Shown in pieces: positions 17,889-27,203 of a stretch of DNA of 64,000 bases. Under the pieces are notes generated by a model. The model saw nothing but the letters and a program-made list of their open reading frames with translations, made no database searches and was not told the origin of the DNA. The stretch is from Mycolicibacterium peregrinum (GTDB lineage: Bacteria; Actinomycetota; Actinomycetes; Mycobacteriales; Mycobacteriaceae): contig NZ_LZSO01000012.1 of assembly GCF_001665785.1 (NCBI RefSeq), positions 310,001 to 374,000 of the forward strand, written 5' to 3'. The position numbers were made by a program, and so were the translations under genes. Every line of letters begins with the position of its first letter. Position 1 is the stretch's first letter.

Positions 17889-19255
17889 TCGGCGCACAGC
17901 AGGTCATCGACATCGCCTTGGGCGCTGCGGATCAGCGAGACCCGGACCGTGAAACGGTAGTGCTGGTGACCGACCGGGCCGATGCATCCCTGCGCTGGGC
18001 CGGCAACTCGATGACGACCAACGGCGAGACGGTCAGCCGCACCATCACGGTGATCTCGATCGTGCGTCGCGGCGACAAGGCGCACGTCGGGTCGGTGCGG
18101 TCCACCGAGGTGGACCCGGTCGTGATCCCGGAGTTGGTGGCCGCTGCGCAGCGGGCCGCGTTGGCCTCGCCCGAGGCGCGCGACGCCGCGCCGGCGCTGC
18201 CGGGCTCCGGGGTGCCGGCCGACTGGGATGCACCGGTGGTGGGCACCGGTGCGCAGGTGTTCACCGGCATCGCCGATGACCTGGCCAAGGGATTCGCCGG
18301 GTCCGACCAGCTCTACGGATACGCCCGCCACGTCATGGAGACCACCTTCGTGGCCACCTCGACCGGCCTGCGCCGCCGCTACACCCAGCCGACCGGGTCG
18401 GTGGAGATCAATGCCAAGCGTGACGGAGCGAGCGCCTGGGCCGGGGTGAGTACCGCGGATTTCGTTGATGTGCGGGTGGATTCGCTGCTCGACGAATTGT
18501 CGCTGAAGCTGGGTTGGGCGGAGCGCACGGTCGAACTCCCGGCCGGCCGGTACGAGACACTGATGCCGCCCTCGACGGTGGCCGACATGATGATCTACCT
18601 GACCTGGACCATGGACGGCCGGGGCGCGCAGCAGGGGCGCACCGCGTTGTCGGCGCCTGGCGGGACCCGGGTGGGGGAGAAGCTCACCGATCTGGGGCTG
18701 ACGCTGTACTCCGACCCACGCGCCGAGGCACTGGCCTGCCAACCGTTCGTTGCGGTACCGACCTCCTCTGAGCGGGTGTCGATTTTCGACAACGGCATGG
18801 ACATCGGCCGGGTGGACTGGATCCGCGACGGTGTGGTCAACGCGTTGGCCTATCCGCGGGCCGTGGCCGCCGAATACGGCACGCCCGTCGCGGTGCCTGC
18901 CGACAACCTGCTGATGACCGGTGGCGCAAAGGAATTGGCCGACATGATCGCCGCCACCGAACACGGTCTGCTGGTGACCACGCTGTGGTACATCCGTGAA
19001 GTGGACCCGACCGTGCTGCTGCTGACCGGGCTGACCCGTGACGGCGTCTACCTGATCGAGGACGGCGAGGTGACGGCCGCGGTCAACAACTTCCGGTTCA
19101 ACGAGAGCCCGCTGGACCTGCTGCGGCGGGCCACCGAGGCCGGCATCAGTGAGGTGACCCTGCCGCGCGAGTGGGGTGACTGGGCGACCCGTGCATCGAT
19201 GCCGACGTTGCGAATCCCGGATTTCCACATGTCCTCGGTGAGCCAAGCACAATGA
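17885..19255 (+). CDS. tldE: TldE/PmbA-family protease partner
   Basis: A 456-residue TldE (PmbA) subunit, with no HExxxH motif, as expected for the non-catalytic partner. The C-terminal part has the family pattern GVYLIEDGEVTAAVNNFRFN, and LLVTTLWYIREVDPTVLLLT before it. It overlaps tldD by four bases (ATGA), so the two subunits should be made in equal amounts. It corresponds to Rv2314c in M. tuberculosis. No bacteriocin precursor is visible next to it. Confidence 0.88.
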   Translation: MIGAQQVIDIALGAADQRDPDRETVVLVTDRADASLRWAGNSMTTNGETVSRTITVISIVRRGDKAHVGSVRSTEVDPVVIPELVAAAQRAALASPEARDAAPALPGSGVPADWDAPVVGTGAQVFTGIADDLAKGFAGSDQLYGYARHVMETTFVATSTGLRRRYTQPTGSVEINAKRDGASAWAGVSTADFVDVRVDSLLDELSLKLGWAERTVELPAGRYETLMPPSTVADMMIYLTWTMDGRGAQQGRTALSAPGGTRVGEKLTDLGLTLYSDPRAEALACQPFVAVPTSSERVSIFDNGMDIGRVDWIRDGVVNALAYPRAVAAEYGTPVAVPADNLLMTGGAKELADMIAATEHGLLVTTLWYIREVDPTVLLLTGLTRDGVYLIEDGEVTAAVNNFRFNESPLDLLRRATEAGISEVTLPREWGDWATRASMPTLRIPDFHMSSVSQAQ

Positions 19256-19262
19256 GCTAGAG

Positions 19263-19955
19263 GTGTTGTCTCAACGGCAATTCACGGCCTACGGCCTGTC
19301 ACACTGGGCCGTCATCGGCGTGTTTGTCGTCGGGGCAGTGCTGCTGGTGTGGCTTGGGCGCCGCCAGAGCGAACGTCAGTCCCGGGCCTTCGGCCGGATC
19401 CTCGGCGCAACGACGGCCGCGATCTACGCCGCGATCGTCGTCTACAACCTGATCCCGCCGTCGATCGGACGGTCGGTGCCCCTGCAGCTGACCGACCTGG
19501 CGACGGTCGCGGGTGCGTACGCGCTCTGGTCGCAGAGTCAGTGGGCCTTCGTACTGACCTACTACTGGGGTCTGGTGCTGAGTACGCAGGCACTCATCTC
19601 GCCGGTGCTGAGGAGCCCGGACTTCCCGCACTACGCCTTCCTGGCGTTCTGGGCGATTCACCTGCTCGTCGTCTGGGCCGCAATCTATCTGACCTGGGGA
19701 CGCGGGATGCGGCCGCGGTGGCGTGACTATCGATTCGCGGTGGTGGTGACCGCGGTGTGGGCAGTGGGAACCATGGCGTTCAACGGCCTTGCCGGCACCA
19801 ACTACGGTTTTCTCAACGCCAAACCCGCCACCGCGTCGCTGCTCGACCTGATGGGTCCGTGGCCGGTCTATGTCCTGGTGGCCAGCGCCCTGGTGCTCAT
19901 GGTGTGGGCGCTCATGACGTGGCCATGGGAACGTCGGCCTGCTCTTGACCGCTGA
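19263..19955 (+). CDS. TIGR02206-type integral membrane protein
   Basis: A 230-residue membrane protein with about seven hydrophobic segments. It resembles the YwaF/TIGR02206 family: the blocks FTAYGLSHWAVIG, VPLQLTDLATVAGAYALW and NGLAGTNYGFLNAKP are typical. Function is unknown. Translation begins at a GTG 7 bases after the tldE stop, so it may belong to the tldDE transcript. Its last 44 bases overlap the convergent symporter gene. Confidence 0.75.
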   Translation: MLSQRQFTAYGLSHWAVIGVFVVGAVLLVWLGRRQSERQSRAFGRILGATTAAIYAAIVVYNLIPPSIGRSVPLQLTDLATVAGAYALWSQSQWAFVLTYYWGLVLSTQALISPVLRSPDFPHYAFLAFWAIHLLVVWAAIYLTWGRGMRPRWRDYRFAVVVTAVWAVGTMAFNGLAGTNYGFLNAKPATASLLDLMGPWPVYVLVASALVLMVWALMTWPWERRPALDR

Positions 19956-21393
19956 GCCGGTCTTCCCACACCTGCAGCACCTCCGGGGACGTACGCGGCG
20001 TCGCCAGGCTGACCACGATATAGGTGATCAGGCTGGACACCAGGCCGTAGTAGATGGGCTCGTTGGCCAGCACGTCGCCGACGACTGCCATGGTTCCCAG
20101 CGTGACCAGGGTGCCGACCGCCATCGCCGCGAGCGCACCGGCGCCGGTGGCCCGCTTCCACAGAAAGCCACCGAGGATCGGCACCAGCAGACCGCCGACG
20201 AGGATGTCGTAGGCGATGGTCAGCGCGCCGACGACGTCGTTGAGCAGCGCGGCGATGATGATCACGATGACGCCGAGCACCGCGACGTAGCGGCGGTCGG
20301 AATGCACGTCCACTTCGGGGTTTTCGGCGTCTTCCTGGGTGCCGGGGTGCTTGCCGAGCAGGCGCAGCAACATCGGTTTGATGTCGGTGCGGGCCACCGT
20401 GGCGGTGGCGATCAGAGCCCCCGATGCCGTCGACATCATCGCGGCGACGGCCGCGGCCAGCACGATGCCACTGATCCCCACGGGCAGAATCGCTTCCGCG
20501 ATCTGGGCGTACACGTCGTCCTTGGCCTTGATGTCGGGCATGAAGGTCGACGCGGCCAGACCGATCAGCGCTCCGGCGATTCCGTAGAACACACAGTAGA
20601 TCGCGGCCGTGGTGCCGCCCCACCGGGCGACCTGCGGTGAGCGGGCGGTGAACACCCGCTGCCAGATGTCCTGTCCGATCAGCATTCCGAAGCTGTAGAC
20701 GACGAAGAACGTGATGATGGTGTCGGTGCCGATCGAGGTCAGGCTGAACACGGCGTCGCCGGCGCGGTCGCGGATGCCGTCGAATCCGCCGGCCTTGTGC
20801 CAGGTGAACGGCAGCAGCAGGAAGAACACGCCGATCGTCTTGAGGACGAACTGCACCATGTCGGTCAGGGTGATCGACCACATGCCGCCGATCGAGGAGT
20901 AGAGCATGACCACCAGGCCGCCGATGACCACCGAAAGCGTTCGGCCCGTACCGAACAGCACGTTGAACACGGTTGCGTAGGCGATGGTCGAGGTGACCGA
21001 AAGCATCAGGGTGTAGGCCGCCATGACCAGCCCGGAGGCCGAGGTTGCGTCGACCCCGTAGCGCAGGCTCAGCATCTGCGCGACGGTGTACACCCGAAGG
21101 CGCTGAATGGGACCGGCGAAGAACAGGCTCAGGGCCAGCAGGCCGATGGCGATCGCCACCACCAGCCACATGCCCGAAATTCCCCATTTGTAACCAAGAC
21201 CCACGCCGCCGACGGTGGAGGCACCGCCGAGGACGACGGCAGCCATGGTGCCGGTGTACAGCGTGGGCCCGAGGCGCCGGCCCGCGACCAGGAAGTCGGC
21301 GGAGTCCTTGGTGCGGGACTTGCCCCAGAATCCGAAGGCGAGCATCGACGCGAGATAGATGACGACGATCGCGATATCGACTGGTTTACCCAC
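19912..21393 (-). CDS. Solute:sodium symporter (SSS family)
   Basis: A 493-residue transporter with about 13 hydrophobic segments. SSS hallmarks are FLVAGRRLGPTLYTGTM near the N-terminus, LGGASTVGGVGLGYKWG (sodium-site region), and IGGMWSITLTDMVQFVLK in the middle. The SSS family takes up sugars, amino acids, urea, choline or polyamines with Na+. The gene is the third of a same-strand set with a ureohydrolase and a ThDP enzyme (17 bases after the latter), which points to a guanidino compound or amino acid as substrate. That link is inference. Confidence 0.88.
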   Translation of the reverse strand: MGKPVDIAIVVIYLASMLAFGFWGKSRTKDSADFLVAGRRLGPTLYTGTMAAVVLGGASTVGGVGLGYKWGISGMWLVVAIAIGLLALSLFFAGPIQRLRVYTVAQMLSLRYGVDATSASGLVMAAYTLMLSVTSTIAYATVFNVLFGTGRTLSVVIGGLVVMLYSSIGGMWSITLTDMVQFVLKTIGVFFLLLPFTWHKAGGFDGIRDRAGDAVFSLTSIGTDTIITFFVVYSFGMLIGQDIWQRVFTARSPQVARWGGTTAAIYCVFYGIAGALIGLAASTFMPDIKAKDDVYAQIAEAILPVGISGIVLAAAVAAMMSTASGALIATATVARTDIKPMLLRLLGKHPGTQEDAENPEVDVHSDRRYVAVLGVIVIIIAALLNDVVGALTIAYDILVGGLLVPILGGFLWKRATGAGALAAMAVGTLVTLGTMAVVGDVLANEPIYYGLVSSLITYIVVSLATPRTSPEVLQVWEDRLSGQEQADVPMATS

Positions 21394-21409
21394 GATGTCA
21401 ATCCTTCGG

Positions 21410-23014
21410 TCAGAGGTGAGTGGGGGCGAACATCTTCAGTACTGCGGGCAGGACGACCACGGCGGGACCGTCGGTGCCGAACGTGTCGGCGACGATCGCT
21501 CCGACGTTGTCGGGGGTGGCGGTGTGCGCGGGAATCCCGAAACTGGCTGCGAGCTGGGCGAAGTCGGGCCGGGCGAGTTCGGTGGCGGTCGCGGTGCCGA
21601 ACTCGGCAGTCATGTATTCGCGTAGGATCCCGTAGCCGCCGTCGTCGACGATCAACCAGGTGATGTTGGCGTTGTGCTGCCGGGCGGTGGCGAGCTCGGC
21701 GATGGAGTACATCGCACCGCCGTCACCGGACACCGCGAATGTCCGTTCGCCGGTGGCGATCGCCGCGGCCAGCGCGGCGGGGAAGGCGAAGCCCAAACCG
21801 CCTGCGCCCTGGGCGGAATGGAAGGCGCCGTCCTGCGGATCCCACACCGACCAGGCCCAGTACCCGGCGATCGTCATGTCCCAGAACGTGTGGGAGCCCG
21901 ACGGCGCCGCCGCCCGCAGGTCGGCCATCAGCTGCAATTCGGTGGCCACGTCCTGCGCGGCGAGCCGGTCCTGCACCGCTTTTCGCAGTGCGGCGGCCTG
22001 CGCGGCGCCCGCGGTGTTGTCGCGGGCGTCGATCCGCTCGGCCAGGGCACCCAACGCCTGCGCGGCGTCGGCGTGGATGGCGAGTGCAGGGTGGTTGGCC
22101 TCCAGTACGCGCGCCTCGGCGTCGATGTGGATGAGCCGACCGTGCGGGCTGAACGTGAAGTAGTTGCTGGTGACCTCACCCATCGCGGTGCCGACGGCCA
22201 CCAGCACGTCGGCGTCTTCCAGCAGTTCGGTGGTGTAGCGGTCCTCGATCCACGACGCGGCGGACAGCGGGTGGTCGAAGGGAATGGCCCCTTTGCCACC
22301 GACCGTGGACACCACTGGGGCGCCCAGCTTTTCGGCCAACGCCACCAGTGCCTTCGGTCCGTCGGGGGAGCGCCGCACACCGCCGCCGGCCAGGATTACC
22401 GGGCGCTGTGCGGCGTTCAGCAGGATCGCGGCCTCGTCGATCACCTCGGTCCGCGGGGTACGTTGCGTCGGCGTCACCGCCAGTGCGGCCACCGGCGGAA
22501 CTGACGTCGGCTCCAGGAGAACGTCCTGCGGGATCTCCACCCAGACCGGCCCGGCCGGCGCGGAGCGCGCCAATGCGTAGGCATCGGCGATCAGGCTCGG
22601 GATCTCGGCTGCCTGTCGCACGGTGGCAACGCTTTTGGTGACGTTGACGGCGCTGGCCTTCTGGTCGTCGAGCTGGTGCAGCATTCCGCGACGCAATCCC
22701 ATTCCGGAACGCGGAACCTGACTGGCGATCACGAGCACCGGCACCCCGGTGGCGTAGGCCTCCTGCAGCGCGCCGAGCGCGGTCAACGCGCCCGGTCCAG
22801 TGGACAGGAACAACACGCCGACCTCGCCGGTGACGCGGCTGTAGCCGTCGGCGCCGAACGCCGAGTTGTTCTCCACCCGTGAGCTGACAAACGTCAGGTC
22901 ACTGCGCCGGATGGCGTCGAACAGCCCCAGCGCATTCTGGCCGGGGATGCCGAACACATGCGAGACACCCAGTGCGGTAAGGGTTTCGACGACGAGGTCG
23001 CCGCCGTTACGCAT
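21410..23014 (-). CDS. Thiamine-diphosphate enzyme, acetolactate synthase-like (probable 2-oxo-acid decarboxylase)
   Basis: A 534-residue ThDP enzyme with the usual three domains: PYR (residues about 1-165, catalytic Glu48 in RVENNSAF), central (about 185-315) and PP (about 355-530). The Mg/ThDP motif starts at GDGGAMYS and ends in DD after 24 residues, where most relatives have NN or N. The start ATG (23012-23014) lies within the ureohydrolase stop region, an 8-base overlap, so the two are coupled. The family includes AruI (2-ketoarginine decarboxylase) and CeaS. With a guanidinobutyrase-like enzyme beside it, an AruI-like role is my best guess, not proven. Confidence 0.82.
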   Translation of the reverse strand: MRNGGDLVVETLTALGVSHVFGIPGQNALGLFDAIRRSDLTFVSSRVENNSAFGADGYSRVTGEVGVLFLSTGPGALTALGALQEAYATGVPVLVIASQVPRSGMGLRRGMLHQLDDQKASAVNVTKSVATVRQAAEIPSLIADAYALARSAPAGPVWVEIPQDVLLEPTSVPPVAALAVTPTQRTPRTEVIDEAAILLNAAQRPVILAGGGVRRSPDGPKALVALAEKLGAPVVSTVGGKGAIPFDHPLSAASWIEDRYTTELLEDADVLVAVGTAMGEVTSNYFTFSPHGRLIHIDAEARVLEANHPALAIHADAAQALGALAERIDARDNTAGAAQAAALRKAVQDRLAAQDVATELQLMADLRAAAPSGSHTFWDMTIAGYWAWSVWDPQDGAFHSAQGAGGLGFAFPAALAAAIATGERTFAVSGDGGAMYSIAELATARQHNANITWLIVDDGGYGILREYMTAEFGTATATELARPDFAQLAASFGIPAHTATPDNVGAIVADTFGTDGPAVVVLPAVLKMFAPTHL

Positions 23015-23954
23015 CGGGACCCAAGGCCAGCAGGGACACCAGGTCGTAGGCGACGTGTGACGCGGCGACACCGGTGATCTCGGCGTGGTCGTAGGCCGGG
23101 GAGACCTCGACCACGTCGGCGCCCACCAGGTTCAGCCCACGGAACCCGCGCAGGATCTCCAGCAGTTCCCGGCTGGTCATGCCGCCGGCCTCCGGCGTAC
23201 CGGTGCCAGGCGCGTGCGCCGGGTCGAGCACGTCGATGTCGATGGAGACATACACGGGACGGTTTCCCAGGCGCTGACGCAGTTTGTCGACAACCTCGCG
23301 CACGCCTTGGTAGTACACGTCGGAGGAGGTGACGATGCCGAATCCGAAGCGGCGGTCGTCCTCGAGGTCCTTCTTGCCGTACAGCGGCCCGCGGGTACCG
23401 ACGTGCGACAGCGCCTCGGTGTCGAGGATGCCCTCTTCGACGGCGCGGCGGAACGGCGTGCCGTGGGTGTACTCGGCACCGAAATAGGTGTCCCAGGTGT
23501 CGAGGTGAGCGTCGAAGTGCACGAGCGCGACCGGGCCGTGCTTGGCGGCGGCGGCCCGCAGCAGCGGCAGTGCGATGGTGTGGTCACCGCCGATGGTCAC
23601 CAGTTTGGTGCCGTCGGCAGTCAGGTCGCGCGCCGCGCCCTCGATGGTCTCGATGGCCTCGTGAATGTTGAACGGGTTCACCGCGATGTCGCCGGCGTCG
23701 GCGACCTGGATGAGCTCGAACGGGGACACGTCCATGGCCGGGTTGTACGGGCGCAGCAGGCGCGAGGACTCGCGTACGTGGGTGGGGCCGAACCGGGCGC
23801 CGGGACGGTACGAGACACCGGAATCGAAGGGCACCCCGGCCACGACCACGTCGGCTCTGGTCACCTGGTCGAGTCGGGGCAGGCGGGCGAAGGTGGCCGG
23901 GCCGGCGAAGCGCGGGATCTTCGATGCGTCGACGGGGCCGATCGGGGTGGTCAT
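23007..23954 (-). CDS. Ureohydrolase (agmatinase / guanidinobutyrase family)
   Basis: A 315-residue member of the arginase/agmatinase superfamily, which hydrolyses a guanidino group to urea and an amine. All Mn ligands are visible: His125 in GGDH, Asp148/His150/Asp152 in DAHLD, and Asp239/Asp241 in SIDIDVLDP. The C-terminal [16 protein letters not shown] block fits agmatinase, guanidinobutyrase and proclavaminate amidinohydrolase. It is first in a same-strand set with the ThDP enzyme and the symporter, and divergent from an Lrp regulator. That context favours 4-guanidinobutyrate (to GABA and urea) over agmatine. A paralogue lies at 49020-49994. Confidence 0.86.
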   Translation of the reverse strand: MTTPIGPVDASKIPRFAGPATFARLPRLDQVTRADVVVAGVPFDSGVSYRPGARFGPTHVRESSRLLRPYNPAMDVSPFELIQVADAGDIAVNPFNIHEAIETIEGAARDLTADGTKLVTIGGDHTIALPLLRAAAAKHGPVALVHFDAHLDTWDTYFGAEYTHGTPFRRAVEEGILDTEALSHVGTRGPLYGKKDLEDDRRFGFGIVTSSDVYYQGVREVVDKLRQRLGNRPVYVSIDIDVLDPAHAPGTGTPEAGGMTSRELLEILRGFRGLNLVGADVVEVSPAYDHAEITGVAASHVAYDLVSLLALGPDA

Positions 23955-24133
23955 GCAGTCACTTCCTCTGCCGGTGGTGTGATGTGCGTTACGGTAAACC
24001 CGCAGCTCAGGACACGCAATCGATTCGATCGTCAGAAGCGTTCATGGAATGCCGATGTGACGGTTCCAGGCATCATTTCCATCAGAAGAAGCGGATAATC
24101 GTGGAGATGCCGATCTTTGTGTCGGTAGATTTG

Positions 24134-24149
24134 CGAAGAAGAATCTTCG
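24134..24149. promoter_or_regulatory. Dyad upstream of the Lrp gene
   Basis: CGAAGA-AGAA-TCTTCG is a perfect dyad with 6-bp arms and 4-bp AT-rich spacer, flanked by AT-rich bases. It lies 23 bases upstream of the Lrp start and in the intergenic space shared with the divergent ureohydrolase operon. Lrp-family proteins often bind such sites for autoregulation and control of divergent neighbours. Binding is inferred. Confidence 0.45.
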
Positions 24150-24172
24150 GCTGAATTTCAGGCGGTGTTGCG

Positions 24173-25078
24173 ATGGACGAGGTTGACGAGGCGATCATCA
24201 GCCTGTTGGAGGGCGACGGGCGGCTCACTCACCGCGACATCGCGCAGCGCGTCGGGCTGTCGCGGTCGGCGGCGGCCACGCGGATACAACGCCTGCTCGA
24301 CGGTGGGCAGGTGGTGATCCGCGGCGTCGTACATCCCGCGGTGCTCGGCCGTGGCGCTCTGGCCCATGTGAGTGTGATGGTCGACGGACCGGTGGCCCCG
24401 ATCGCGGCGAGCCTGGCGCAGCGCGTCGACATCGCGTTCCTGTCGCTGACCAGCGGTGCATACGGGTTGATCGCGGAGGTGCGGGTCGGCTCGATCCGCG
24501 ATGTCGACGGCGTGATCGCCGAGTTGCGGGCGATGGAGGGGGTCGTCGGCGTCGACACGCTCACCTACGTCGAGGTGCTGCGCGACGTCGTCGGCCCGGT
24601 CGGGGACGTCAGCGTCGACGTCGATGATCTGGATCTGGCACTGCTCCGCGCATTGCAGGATGACGGACGGGCGTCCTATGTGGATCTGGCCGAGACGGTG
24701 GGACTTTCGCCGGCGGGAGCGCGACGGCGGGTGGTCCGGTTGATCGAATCGCAGGTGGTGCGCATCGGTGCGGTGGTCCGCCATTCCGGACAGGACCGCC
24801 AGAGTGCGCTCGGCCTTGGTATCCGGCTCACCGGAGCGGGCGACGAGGTGGTGGCGGCGCTGCGCGGGATGCGATCGGTGATCTTCGTGGCGCGCACACT
24901 CGGCCGCTTCGATCTGTTGGCCACGGTGCGGGCGTTCTCGGCGGCGCACCTGATCGAGATTCTCGACGCGGTGCGCGCGCTGCCCGGGGTAGGCGTCGTC
25001 GACAGCTGGGTCCATCTGGATGTGGTGAAGGAGAGCTACGCCTCGGGTCTGGAGATATTGGATTCAACTGCCGGGTAA
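24173..25078 (+). CDS. Lrp/AsnC-family regulator with two tandem modules
   Basis: A 301-residue protein made of two Lrp units in tandem. The first has the helix-turn-helix LTHRDIAQRVGLSRSAAATR at residues about 19-38, then a ligand-sensing (RAM) region to about 145. The second has a helix-turn-helix YVDLAETVGLSPAGARRRV starting near residue 167 and a second RAM region. Single-unit Lrp proteins are about 150 residues, so this is a fused duplication as found in many actinobacteria. Being divergent from the ureohydrolase/ThDP/symporter set, it is the likely amino-acid-responsive regulator of that set. Confidence 0.88.
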   Translation: MDEVDEAIISLLEGDGRLTHRDIAQRVGLSRSAAATRIQRLLDGGQVVIRGVVHPAVLGRGALAHVSVMVDGPVAPIAASLAQRVDIAFLSLTSGAYGLIAEVRVGSIRDVDGVIAELRAMEGVVGVDTLTYVEVLRDVVGPVGDVSVDVDDLDLALLRALQDDGRASYVDLAETVGLSPAGARRRVVRLIESQVVRIGAVVRHSGQDRQSALGLGIRLTGAGDEVVAALRGMRSVIFVARTLGRFDLLATVRAFSAAHLIEILDAVRALPGVGVVDSWVHLDVVKESYASGLEILDSTAG

Positions 25079-25085
25079 CCACACG

Positions 25086-25928
25086 ATGCGGGACTCGGTG
25101 GAGCATACTGCCGGTGTGTCTGCCGATCTGCTCAATGAGTTGACGCACCTGGTCGCGTTGTCTCCACCGAAGTTGGCCGATATCAACGCCGATGTGCGTG
25201 GGGTGTGCGCGTCGACGCTGGGTTTGCCGCCCCTGCGCGCGGAGACCTGTGGCGGCGCGGTCGATCCCATGGTCACCGAGTTCGCCGAGCAGTTCAGCAT
25301 CGACGTCGCCGGTATCACCACGGCCCAGCGGGCGGCGTTCTCCGATCTGCTCGGACCCGACGTGTTCACCGTGGCAACGTTGATCTATGTGGCCGACTTC
25401 GTGCCTCGGATGCGTGCCGGGCTGACCGCGCTTGGGGTGGACTGGCCGGACGGTCCGGTCATGTGGGATCACGAAACCAACCCCGCCGACTATGTGCTGG
25501 ACACGTTCATCCCGGCCGTGGGGCGGATGCGTGTGCTGGACCCGGTGACCTCCGAGATCGTGCGGTTGCGCGGGGCCCGCCAGCACAACTGCCGGCTGTG
25601 TAAGTCGCTGCGGGAGGCCGCGGCTCTGGAGGCCGGTGCCACCGAGTCCGACTATGACGGTATCGACGACTTCGAGAACTCCGAGCTGTCCGATCGGCAC
25701 AAGGCCGCGCTGCGCTACGTCGACGCGCTGATCTGGACGCCCGCCCAGGTATCGGGTGAGGAACTGCGCCACCATTTTTCGCAAGACGAGGCCGTCGAGC
25801 TGACGCTCGACGTCATGCGTAACGCCTGCAACAAGGTGGCCGTCGCGTTGGGTGCCGACGCGGCACGTGTCGACGAGGGCACCGAGGAGTACCGGCTCGG
25901 CGCCGACGGGCAGCCGATCTACAGCTGA
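25086..25928 (+). CDS. AhpD/carboxymuconolactone decarboxylase-like protein
   Basis: A 280-residue all-alpha protein with the AhpD-like motif HNCRLCKSLREAA (CxxC, cysteines about residues 169 and 172). That motif serves as a thiol redox centre in AhpD and its relatives. A second, degenerate repeat precedes it, so the protein appears to be a two-repeat form. It starts 8 bases after the Lrp gene; the first start codon is ATG 25086, but GTG 25116 is also possible. Its substrate is unknown, and a peroxidase-support role is only one option. Confidence 0.72.
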   Translation: MRDSVEHTAGVSADLLNELTHLVALSPPKLADINADVRGVCASTLGLPPLRAETCGGAVDPMVTEFAEQFSIDVAGITTAQRAAFSDLLGPDVFTVATLIYVADFVPRMRAGLTALGVDWPDGPVMWDHETNPADYVLDTFIPAVGRMRVLDPVTSEIVRLRGARQHNCRLCKSLREAAALEAGATESDYDGIDDFENSELSDRHKAALRYVDALIWTPAQVSGEELRHHFSQDEAVELTLDVMRNACNKVAVALGADAARVDEGTEEYRLGADGQPIYS

Positions 25929-25974
25929 GGTTTTCCGGCCTGGGGTGCACCGATGCGTTGGTGACGAGCGTGCG

Positions 25975-27174
25975 CTAGCCCAGACTCAAACCGGTGTAGA
26001 CCTCGTCGAGCACGGTAGGCAGCAACGCGTTGGCCGTCGTCTTCCCCTCCGGCGACAGGGTCAGGTTCGTCCAGATCACCAGGGTGACATCGTTGTCCGG
26101 GTCATAACCGATGAACGAGTTGAAGCCGGGGAGTTCGCCGCCGTGGTAGAACATTGCCGCGCGCGGGCCGAATCGGTGAAAGCTGATGCCGTAGCCGTAG
26201 TGCTGTCCGTCGGGGTGGTCGGGATCTTCGGGGCGCACGCTGGCGCGCCACCGCTGGGCGAAGTCGTCGTCGAACACGGAGCCGGTGCCGAGCGCCCGGA
26301 TCCAGATGGCCAGATCGTCGGCCGTGGAGATGGCGCCGCCCGCGGCGGTGGCATACGACGGATTCTGGTGGGTGTAGTCGAGCGGTTGCAGCGTGCCGTC
26401 CCGGGCCGCGGCCGCCAGATCCGGCGGATAGGGCTGATCGGCCAACGCGTACAACGTCTTTCCGTACATATAACCGTGTGAGTACGGGTCGGGCAGGGAG
26501 GTGTCGTCGGCCGCGGGCAACGTGGTGTCATGCATCCCGAACGGACCGAACAGGCGGCGGGTGAACTGCTCCGCCAGAGTTGTGCCGCCGGCCTTTTCCG
26601 CTACCAGCCCCAGCAGGGCGTAGTTGGTATTGCAGTATTCGTACCCGGTAGCGGGCCGCGCCGTCGGTGGATGGGCGAAGGCGATGGCCAGCACCTGCGC
26701 CGGGGTCCAGGCCCTGGCGGGGTCCGCGTCGAGCTGAGCCGACAATTCCGGCGCGGAGGTGTAGCAATACAGGCCGCTGCGCATCGTCAGCAGATCGGCC
26801 AGGGTGAGGGAGTCGCCGTTGGGGACGTTGCGCACATATTTCGAGATCGGGTCGTCGAGCCCGAGCTTGCCGTCCTGTGCCAGCAGCAGGATCAGCGCGG
26901 AAGTCATGGTCTTGGTGATGGACGCGATCCGGAAATGAGTTTCGGTCTGCGGCGGTTCTGTGGCGCCGAGCCGGGTGGTGCCAACTTTGGCGATGAAGGT
27001 GCCTTGAGGCGTTTGCAACAGCACCAGTGCCCCCGGCACCCGGAGCTTGTCGGCGGCGCGCCCGACGGCCGATTGGAAGTTGGCCGCGTCGATGGTCTTC
27101 AGCGCCGGCGCCGGCGGGGACGCGCAGCTCGCCAGGGCCAGCACCGCGGCGAGGATCAGGCCCGACGCCTTCAT
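25975..27174 (-). CDS. Serine beta-lactamase-like / D,D-carboxypeptidase lipoprotein
   Basis: A 399-residue serine hydrolase of the beta-lactamase class C / peptidase S12 family. The lipobox LASC places the lipidated Cys at residue 17. The catalytic Ser85 and Lys88 lie in SITK, and the Tyr motif is YCN within GYEYCNTNYALLG. A conserved HGG near the C-terminus (FYHGGELPGFNSF) matches the third motif. I chose the ATG at 27172-27174; the longer frame upstream is antisense to the threonine aldolase gene. Substrates could be peptidoglycan peptides or esters; true beta-lactamase activity is not assured. Confidence 0.83.
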   Translation of the reverse strand: MKASGLILAAVLALASCASPPAPALKTIDAANFQSAVGRAADKLRVPGALVLLQTPQGTFIAKVGTTRLGATEPPQTETHFRIASITKTMTSALILLLAQDGKLGLDDPISKYVRNVPNGDSLTLADLLTMRSGLYCYTSAPELSAQLDADPARAWTPAQVLAIAFAHPPTARPATGYEYCNTNYALLGLVAEKAGGTTLAEQFTRRLFGPFGMHDTTLPAADDTSLPDPYSHGYMYGKTLYALADQPYPPDLAAAARDGTLQPLDYTHQNPSYATAAGGAISTADDLAIWIRALGTGSVFDDDFAQRWRASVRPEDPDHPDGQHYGYGISFHRFGPRAAMFYHGGELPGFNSFIGYDPDNDVTLVIWTNLTLSPEGKTTANALLPTVLDEVYTGLSLG

Positions 27175-27203
27175 CGCTTCATGGTGCCTCGTGGTGCCTG
27201 GCG

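Noticed and set aside
21410..23954. Clavulanate-type pair (CeaS plus proclavaminate amidinohydrolase)
   Set aside because: Enzyme classes match, but no beta-lactam synthetase or clavaminate synthase gene is present; an arginine catabolic reading is simpler.
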